Positions 1 to 4,781 of a DNA stretch of 8,578 nucleotides are shown piece by piece; the first letter of the stretch is position 1; the number at the start of each line of letters is the position of its first letter. A model generated the notes under the pieces. The model was not told the DNA's origin. It ran no database searches and saw only the letters and a program-made list of their open reading frames with translations. The DNA is taken from the NCBI GenBank assembly GCA_958441075.1, contig CAUCBQ010000090.1:1-8578 (forward strand), written 5' to 3'. A program made the translations under genes and the position numbers. This stretch comes from an uncultured Clostridiaceae bacterium. Lineage in GTDB: Bacteria; Bacillota; Clostridia; Lachnospirales; Lachnospiraceae.

Positions 1-941
1 CTACGGCTGTGGGAAAAACCTCCCTTTCTATCCAACTGGCAAAGGCGGTAAACGGAGAGATCATCAGTGCGGATTCCATGCAGGTATACCGCCACATGGA
101 TATCGGTTCTGCCAAAATCACGCAGGAAGAGATGGAGAATATTCCTCATCATCTGATTGATGTTCTGGAGCCTGATGAGGATTTTAATGTAGTAACTTTT
201 CAGAATCTGGCAAAAAAAGCTGCAAGGGATATCTGGATGCGGGGAAAAATTCCCATTATAACCGGTGGAACAGGATTTTATATACAGGCCCTTCTTTATG
301 ATATTAATTTTACGGAAAATGAAGATGAGGGGAGTGAGAAAAATCCGATCAGGAAGGAATTGGAAGAGCTGGCAGCCCGCTCCGGTTCTCAGGCGCCCGA
401 GATTCTTCACGGACTTCTTAATGAGGTGGACCCGGAAGCGGCATCTCAGATTCACCCCAACAATATAAAGCGGGTGATCCGGGCGATCGAGTATTTCAGA
501 CAAACAGGAGAAAAAATCTCACAGCATAATGAGGCAATGCACCAGAAGGAATCCCCCTACCACTTCCTCTATTATGTGCTGAACACAGACCGGGCCAGAC
601 TGTATGAGCGGATTGACCGAAGGGTAGATCTGATGCTTGAACAGGGATTGGTAGATGAGGTACAGAGTTTAAAAGAGATGGGCTGTCATCGTGGGCAAAC
701 CTCTATGCAGGGGTTGGGCTACAAGGAAATTCTGGACTATCTGGAAGGCCGCTGCAGTCTGGAGGAAGCAGTCTATATATTGAAACGTGATACCAGACAT
801 TTTGCCAAGCGTCAGCTGACCTGGTTCCGCAGAGAGCGTCAGGTGCGCTGGATTGAACTTTCAGGCTCTGAATATGATACGGCAAATGCCTTAAAACAGA
901 TTCTGAAGGATTGCGTGGATGAGGGAATCGTGCTACAATGA
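1..941 (+). CDS. miaA: tRNA dimethylallyltransferase MiaA (5' end cut off)
   Basis: MiaA transfers a dimethylallyl group from DMAPP to N6 of adenosine 37 in tRNAs that read codons starting with U; it is cytosolic and supports reading-frame maintenance. The reading frame is open from base 3, where the codons read TAVGKT, the end of the P-loop GPTAVGKT (Lys at 15-17, Thr at 18-20). Other family signatures follow: SADSMQVY (66-89), HHLID, GGTGFYIQ (from 264), RVIRAIEYFRQTG, GYKEI, and the C-terminal TRHFAKRQLTWFRR. The visible part is about 312 codons, so only roughly ten N-terminal residues are missing; the true start lies left of the window, and the in-frame GTG at base 9 falls inside the P-loop and is not a start. 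The gene ends in TGA at 939-941, 51 bases before the next gene. The assignment is firm because all family motifs are present in order. Confidence 0.97.
   Translation, partial: TAVGKTSLSIQLAKAVNGEIISADSMQVYRHMDIGSAKITQEEMENIPHHLIDVLEPDEDFNVVTFQNLAKKAARDIWMRGKIPIITGGTGFYIQALLYDINFTENEDEGSEKNPIRKELEELAARSGSQAPEILHGLLNEVDPEAASQIHPNNIKRVIRAIEYFRQTGEKISQHNEAMHQKESPYHFLYYVLNTDRARLYERIDRRVDLMLEQGLVDEVQSLKEMGCHRGQTSMQGLGYKEILDYLEGRCSLEEAVYILKRDTRHFAKRQLTWFRRERQVRWIELSGSEYDTANALKQILKDCVDEGIVLQ
911..939 (+). promoter_or_regulatory. Candidate sigma-A promoter inside the 3' end of miaA
   Basis: A TACAAT hexamer (934-939) matches the -10 consensus at five of six positions and is preceded by TGC, giving an extended -10. 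A weak -35, TTGCGT (911-916), lies 17 bases upstream. Transcription from here would start near 946 and give the methionine gamma-lyase family gene its own leader of about 47 bases. A second TACAAT (964-969) has no good -35. This is read by eye only; the downstream gene may simply be co-transcribed with miaA. Confidence 0.35.
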
Positions 942-992
942 CAAACCGAACCTTGAAAAAGGTTACAATAGAGAAAGAATGGAGTCAGACCA

Positions 993-2297
993 ATGGAACA
1001 GAATGTATTAACCGGTATGTATGAAACGCTGGGAATCAGCAAACAGGTACAGGATTTTGCTGCAGATATAGAGGAGCATTTAAAAACCCGTTTTCAGGAA
1101 ATTGATGAACGGGCGGAATTTAATCAGTTAAAGGTAATTCATGCCATGCAGGAATGCCGCGTCAGCGATATTCATTTTGCGGCCACCACAGGATATGGCT
1201 ACAATGATCTGGGCCGTGATACTCTGGAGGAGGTATATGCGCATGTTTTCCACACGGAAAGCGCGCTGGTGCGTCCCCAGCTTATGAGCGGAACCCATGC
1301 TCTCCATGTGGCTCTTTCCGGAAACCTTCGTCCTGGGGATGAGCTTCTTTCCCCTGTGGGAAAGCCCTATGATACTCTGGAGGAGGTAATCGGTATCAGG
1401 GATTCGGTTGGTTCCTTAAAGGAATACGGCGTTTCCTACCGCCAGGCAGACCTTCTTCCTGATGGAACCTTTGACTATGAAAATATCGCAAAGGCTATTA
1501 ATGAAAAGACAAAGCTGGTGACGATCCAGCGCTCCAAGGGTTATGATCCGCGGCCTACCTTTTCTGTAAAACAGATCGGAGAGCTGATTGCTTTTATAAA
1601 AAAGATCAAGCCGGAGGTTATCTGCATGGTGGACAACTGTTACGGAGAATTTGTGGAAACAATCGAGCCTACAGATGTAGGTGCGGATATGATCGTAGGA
1701 TCTCTGATTAAGAATCCGGGAGGCGGCCTGGCCCCCATTGGAGGATATATTGCCGGAAGAAAGGACTGTGTAGACCGGGCTTCCTACCGTTTAAGCGCCC
1801 CTGGTCTTGGAAAAGAGGTAGGCGCAAGCCTGGGACTGAATCAGCAGCTCTATCAGGGACTTTTTCTTTCGCCTACAGTTGTCTCCGGCGCCTTAAAGGG
1901 TGCCATTTTCGCTGCTAATATTTATGAGCGTCTGGGCTATGGTGTAGTTCCAAATGGCTCTGAATCACGCCATGATATTATTCAGGCCATTACCTTTGGC
2001 ACGCCGGAGGGCGTGGTTTCTTTCTGCAAGGGAATTCAGGCAGCAGCGCCTGTGGACAGCTTTGTTACGCCGGAGCCCTGGGATATGCCTGGTTATGACA
2101 GTCCGGTTATCATGGCTGCGGGAGCCTTTGTACAGGGTTCTTCCATTGAGCTGAGTGCAGACGGTCCCATTAAGCCTCCTTACGCTGTATATTTTCAGGG
2201 AGGACTGACCTGGTATCACGCAAAGCTTGGAATTTTAAAATCGCTCCAGCAGCTGGTAGATGATGGGGTTGTGTCCCGTGAAAGCCTTATTTCTTAA
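993..2297 (+). CDS. Methionine gamma-lyase family PLP-dependent protein (YnbB-like, 'aluminum resistance protein')
   Basis: A 434-residue cytosolic protein of the fold-type I PLP enzyme superfamily, in the family named Met_gamma_lyase (formerly 'aluminum resistance'). The expected elements are visible: LVRPQLMSGTHALHVALSG (about 92-110), which should bind the cofactor phosphate; an Asp in CMVDNCYGE (Asp214) placed to contact the PLP ring; and SLIKNPGGGLAP (237-248), in which Lys240 is the likely Schiff-base lysine. This resembles cystathionine gamma-synthase and methionine gamma-lyase enzymes, but the true substrate of this family is not well established, so 'carbon-sulfur lyase' is an inference. 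The start at 993 is supported by GGAG at 981-984, eight bases upstream; a later in-frame ATG at 1017 has no binding site. B. subtilis YnbB is a relative. The gene is full length for the family, with no frameshift. Confidence 0.9.
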   Translation: MEQNVLTGMYETLGISKQVQDFAADIEEHLKTRFQEIDERAEFNQLKVIHAMQECRVSDIHFAATTGYGYNDLGRDTLEEVYAHVFHTESALVRPQLMSGTHALHVALSGNLRPGDELLSPVGKPYDTLEEVIGIRDSVGSLKEYGVSYRQADLLPDGTFDYENIAKAINEKTKLVTIQRSKGYDPRPTFSVKQIGELIAFIKKIKPEVICMVDNCYGEFVETIEPTDVGADMIVGSLIKNPGGGLAPIGGYIAGRKDCVDRASYRLSAPGLGKEVGASLGLNQQLYQGLFLSPTVVSGALKGAIFAANIYERLGYGVVPNGSESRHDIIQAITFGTPEGVVSFCKGIQAAAPVDSFVTPEPWDMPGYDSPVIMAAGAFVQGSSIELSADGPIKPPYAVYFQGGLTWYHAKLGILKSLQQLVDDGVVSRESLIS

Positions 2298-2309
2298 GAA
2301 TTTTTTCAG

Positions 2310-2338
2310 ATGACACCTAAAAAAACTTATGGTAATAT
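2310..2338 (+). promoter_or_regulatory. Candidate extended -10 promoter for the DUF4321 gene
   Basis: ATGACA (2310-2315) matches the -35 consensus at five of six positions. It is followed after 17 bases by TAATAT (2333-2338, four of six), which is preceded by TGG (2330-2332), an extended -10 element. The predicted start of transcription is near 2345, immediately before the hairpin at 2346-2364. An alternative -10, TATGAT (2336-2341), would give a 20-base spacer and is less likely. It lies in the only real gap in the left half of the window, which supports a promoter, but there is no experimental evidence. Confidence 0.45.
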
Positions 2339-2345
2339 GATAAAC

Positions 2346-2364
2346 AGCCCCGGATTTCGGGGCT
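2346..2364 (+). promoter_or_regulatory. GC-rich stem-loop in the leader of the DUF4321 gene
   Basis: AGCCCCG (2346-2352) pairs perfectly with CGGGGCT (2358-2364) across a five-base GATTT loop, a seven-base-pair stem with five G-C pairs in a row at its core. It is followed by CCCTTA and then the ribosome binding site (2370-2377), not by a run of T, so it is not a canonical intrinsic terminator for the upstream gene. If the promoter call is right, the stem sits at the very 5' end of the mRNA, where such structures often protect transcripts from decay. Confidence 0.6.
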
Positions 2365-2383
2365 CCCTTAGGAGAGGTTGTTT

Positions 2384-2635
2384 ATGGGACATAAAAATTT
2401 CTGGATTCTTCTTATTATGCTTTTAGCGGGAATTGTACTGGGAGGTTTCATCGGACAGCTGGCACAGGATATTTCCTGGCTGAAATGGATGAACTATGGT
2501 CAGTCCTTTGGTCTGGATACCCCTCTGGTCATTGATTTTGGCCTTTTAGTCATTACCTTTGGCCTTACAATTAAAATCACCATGGCAAGCATCATTGGAG
2601 TGGCAGTGGCTTTGCTTATCTATCAGATGATTTAA
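2384..2635 (+). CDS. DUF4321 family small membrane protein
   Basis: An 83-residue hydrophobic protein with two predicted membrane-spanning stretches: about residues 6-26 (from FWILLIML, with a glycine-rich AGIVLGGFIG segment) and about 58-82 at the C-terminus. They are joined by a loop containing SWLKWMNYGQSFGLDTP. Size, topology and position before radC and the mre genes match DUF4321, a family of unknown function common in Clostridia. The start at ATG 2384 is set by AGGAGAGG (2370-2377) six bases upstream; an in-frame TTG at 2378 directly abuts that site and cannot be used. The position suggests a link to cell envelope or shape, but only by association. The assignment to DUF4321 rests on memory of the family pattern, not on a search. 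Confidence 0.8.
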   Translation: MGHKNFWILLIMLLAGIVLGGFIGQLAQDISWLKWMNYGQSFGLDTPLVIDFGLLVITFGLTIKITMASIIGVAVALLIYQMI

Positions 2636-2684
2636 ACATCCATCCTGAAAATGTACTTGGAGAGGTGCGTAGTCAGGAGGATAA

Positions 2685-3380
2685 ATGGAAAGAATTACAA
2701 TGAAGGACCTGCCCAGGGAGCAGCGCCCCTACGAAAAATGCATGGCCTATGGCCCCAAAGCTCTTACTGACAGCGAGCTTTTATCTGTCATTATACGGAC
2801 AGGAAGCAGCGAAAGCACTTCCCTTGAGCTGGCAGACGCCATTCTTTCGCGGGGAGGTCCCAAAGAAGGCCTTGTGGGCCTTCTGCATGGTTCTCTTGAG
2901 GAGCTGCAGTCTATCCGCGGGGTGGGGCCTGTAAAAGGGATTCAGCTTTTGTGTATCGGAGAGCTTTCCAGACGGATCTGGAAGCAGAAGGTAAGCGCAG
3001 AACCTGTGGCTTTTACACAGCCGGACCAGATCGCAGATTATTATATGGAAGATATGCGCCATTTGGAGCAGGAGGAAATCCATGTTATGTTTCTGAATAC
3101 CAAGCAGCACCTGATCCGCGATTTCCTTGTTTCCAGAGGAACAGTGAACGCTTCTGTAATTACTCCCAGGGAGATTCTTATTGAAGGGCTGCGCTGTCTG
3201 GCTGTTGGAATGATTCTGGTTCACAATCATCCCAGCGGAGATCCTGCCCCCAGTCATTCGGATAAGCTTCTTACCTGCCGGGTTCGGGAAGCAGGGGAGA
3301 TCGTGGGGATCACCCTGATTGATCATCTAATCATCGGAGACCGGCGGTATTTAAGCTTCCGCCGGGAGAAACTTATGTAA
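2685..3380 (+). CDS. radC: RadC/YsxA-type JAMM domain protein
   Basis: A 231-residue cytosolic protein of the RadC (UPF0758) family. The N-terminal part (about 1-100) carries a helix-hairpin-helix-like segment, LEELQSIRGVGPVKGIQ (71-87). The C-terminal part (about 105-231) is a JAMM/MPN+ metalloprotease-like domain with the motif VHNHPSGDPAPSHSD: His180, His182 and Asp193 form the HxH-x10-D zinc site, and a Glu near 130-131 is the probable fourth catalytic residue. Despite the name, a role in DNA repair is not established for the family; its molecular function remains unclear. AGGAGG (2675-2680) lies four bases before ATG 2685; the next in-frame ATG (2700) is 19 bases from that site and is rejected. 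RadC next to mreCD and min genes is the classic arrangement in Bacillus, but here both maf and mreB are absent from its flanks. Confidence 0.95.
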   Translation: MERITMKDLPREQRPYEKCMAYGPKALTDSELLSVIIRTGSSESTSLELADAILSRGGPKEGLVGLLHGSLEELQSIRGVGPVKGIQLLCIGELSRRIWKQKVSAEPVAFTQPDQIADYYMEDMRHLEQEEIHVMFLNTKQHLIRDFLVSRGTVNASVITPREILIEGLRCLAVGMILVHNHPSGDPAPSHSDKLLTCRVREAGEIVGITLIDHLIIGDRRYLSFRREKLM

Positions 3381-3411
3381 TACACAACACATGAAAGAGG
3401 AATGAGTATTC

Positions 3412-4251
3412 ATGGAATCAAAACGCAGCAAATATATCCTCTCGGGGCTGACCCTGCTTTGTGTCCTGCTGATCGGCATTACCTCCTTAAAGGACGGTAT
3501 TTTAGAGCCTCTGCGGACTGGTGTGGGGTACTTCCTGATCCCCATTCAGACCGGTGTAAACCGTGTGGGAACAGGACTTTACAACGAGCTTACTGATTTT
3601 TCACGTTTGAAGACAGCTCTGGATGAAAATGACCGTTTAAAGACCCAGGTAGCCCAGCTGACTGAGGAAAACAACCGGCTTCAGGCCCAGCAGTTCGAGT
3701 TAAACCGGCTGCGTCAGCTCTATGAGCTGGATCAGGAGTATATGCAGTACAACAAAATCGGTGCCAGGGTGATTGCGAGGGATTCTGAAAAATGGTTTCA
3801 GGTTTTTCGGATTAACAAGGGATCTTCAGATGGCGTGGCTGTGGATATGAATGTGGTGGCAGACGGCGGTCTGGTTGGAATCGTCACAGACGTAGGGGCC
3901 AATTACGCAACTGTACGCTCTATTATTGACGATTCCAGCCGTGTAGGTGCTATGTCTGTGGACTCCTCTTATAATTGTATTGTTGCCGGAGACCTAACCC
4001 TTTATGAACAGGGACGTTTAAAGCTGACAGACTTTTCAAAGGACGCTGTTTTAAAGGATGGAGATCAGATTATTACATCCAATATCAGTACAAAATTCCT
4101 TCCGGGTATCCTTATTGGATATGCGGTGGATGTTACTATTGATCCGGATCATCTGACTCAGTCCGGCTATCTGATTCCTGCTGCCAATTTCGATAATCTT
4201 CAGGAGGTTCTGATCCTGACGGATCTGAAAGAAGAGGTGGAAAAACAGTGA
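3412..4251 (+). CDS. mreC: Rod shape-determining protein MreC
   Basis: MreC is the periplasm-facing scaffold of the elongasome, anchored in the membrane and contacting PBP2 and MreD. The 279-residue product has the standard build: a short cytoplasmic start, one membrane helix (about 8-26), a coiled coil with heptad pattern (about 62-106, containing LKTQVAQLTEENNRLQAQQ), then the double beta-barrel domain (about 115-270). The latter includes ARVIARDSEKWFQVFRINKG, DGGLVGIVTDVG, SIIDDSSRVGA and GDQIITSNISTKFLPGI. An in-frame stop at 3403-3405 makes ATG 3412 the first possible start; the weak site AGAGG (3396-3400) is 11 bases away. The stop overlaps the start of mreD by four bases. No mreB precedes it, unlike the usual mreBCD order. 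No defect is visible. Confidence 0.96.
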   Translation: MESKRSKYILSGLTLLCVLLIGITSLKDGILEPLRTGVGYFLIPIQTGVNRVGTGLYNELTDFSRLKTALDENDRLKTQVAQLTEENNRLQAQQFELNRLRQLYELDQEYMQYNKIGARVIARDSEKWFQVFRINKGSSDGVAVDMNVVADGGLVGIVTDVGANYATVRSIIDDSSRVGAMSVDSSYNCIVAGDLTLYEQGRLKLTDFSKDAVLKDGDQIITSNISTKFLPGILIGYAVDVTIDPDHLTQSGYLIPAANFDNLQEVLILTDLKEEVEKQ

Positions 4252-4781
4252 CCAGCGCAAAGCTTAAGCAGATTCTGATTAACATTGGTTTTATTATTCT
4301 GGCCTTTACGATCCAGAACTGCGTATTTCCTCTGCTTCCGTTTCTGGCGGCGACTCCCAATCTGCTGCTGATTTTAACCTTTTCCTTTGGTTTTATCCAC
4401 GGAAAAAATGCAGGAATGTTCTACGGCGTTATTTCAGGCCTGCTTCTGGATTTGTTTTACAGCGGACCGTTTGGATTTTATACCCTGATCTATATTTATA
4501 TCGGCTATTTCAACGGAATCTTTACCCGGTATTATTATGAGGACTACATTACCCTGCCGCTGATTTTGAGTGTGGCAAATGGTTTGTGGTATTGTATGTA
4601 TATCTATGTATTCCGTTTTCTGATCCGCGGACGTTTGAATCTTCCTTATTATTTTATGAAGCTTATGCTGCCGGAGATCATTTTTACAGCCGTTACCACC
4701 CTTCTCATATACCGTCTGTTCCTGTCTGCCAGCCGGAGGGTAGAGGATATAGGAAAAAGGAGAGATACCACCATTGTTTGA
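4248..4781 (+). CDS. mreD: Rod shape-determining protein MreD
   Basis: MreD is the polytopic membrane partner of MreC in the side-wall synthesis machinery. This 177-residue protein is almost wholly hydrophobic, with about five membrane helices (about 8-28, 36-53, 56-70, 75-92 and 103-125) and a last one near 142-160. The family core is clear: PNLLLILTFSFGFIHG, then GMFYGVISGLLLDLFYSGPFG and YIYIGYFNG. Length is normal for MreD. It starts with GTG at 4248, inside the stop of mreC (GTGA overlap), with GAGGTGG (4234-4240) seven bases before it; this geometry favours translational coupling to mreC. It ends with a lysine/arginine-rich tail and overlaps the next gene by eight bases. Confidence 0.94.
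   Translation: MTSAKLKQILINIGFIILAFTIQNCVFPLLPFLAATPNLLLILTFSFGFIHGKNAGMFYGVISGLLLDLFYSGPFGFYTLIYIYIGYFNGIFTRYYYEDYITLPLILSVANGLWYCMYIYVFRFLIRGRLNLPYYFMKLMLPEIIFTAVTTLLIYRLFLSASRRVEDIGKRRDTTIV
4757..4776 (+). promoter_or_regulatory. Ribosome binding site and TTG start deciding the PBP2 N-terminus
   Basis: AAGGAGAG (4757-4764) lies 9 bases (from its last base) before TTG at 4774. The only nearby ATG (4781) is in another frame and reads MN then stop. The reading frame is closed upstream by TAG at 4750-4752, and the next in-frame ATG (residue 31) would delete most of the membrane anchor. TTG at 4774 is therefore the best start, and it places initiation inside the last codons of mreD. Confidence 0.75.

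Noticed and set aside
942..992. Riboswitch (for example SAM-type) ahead of the sulfur amino acid enzyme
   Set aside because: The gap is only 51 bases and shows no conserved riboswitch core or terminator.
2291..2306. TTCTTAAGAA palindrome followed by six T as a terminator
   Set aside because: As a hairpin it would have only about three A/T-rich pairs, too weak to stop transcription; it overlaps the end of the coding sequence.
2346..2364. Intrinsic terminator for the methionine gamma-lyase family gene
   Set aside because: The stem is strong, but CCCTTA and the next ribosome binding site follow it instead of a T run.
2651..2684. Leader peptide before radC, suggested by a second GGAGAGG at 2659-2665
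   Set aside because: No start codon lies at a usable distance from that site; the ATG at 2651 lies before it and has no binding site of its own.
2781..3326. Long open frame of 181 codons on the minus strand
   Set aside because: It lies wholly opposite radC, has no recognisable motif and is a shadow of the real gene.
3402..3596. 64-codon frame starting at ATG 3402 at the head of mreC
   Set aside because: It is out of frame with mreC, only one base from the ribosome binding site, and has no recognisable content.
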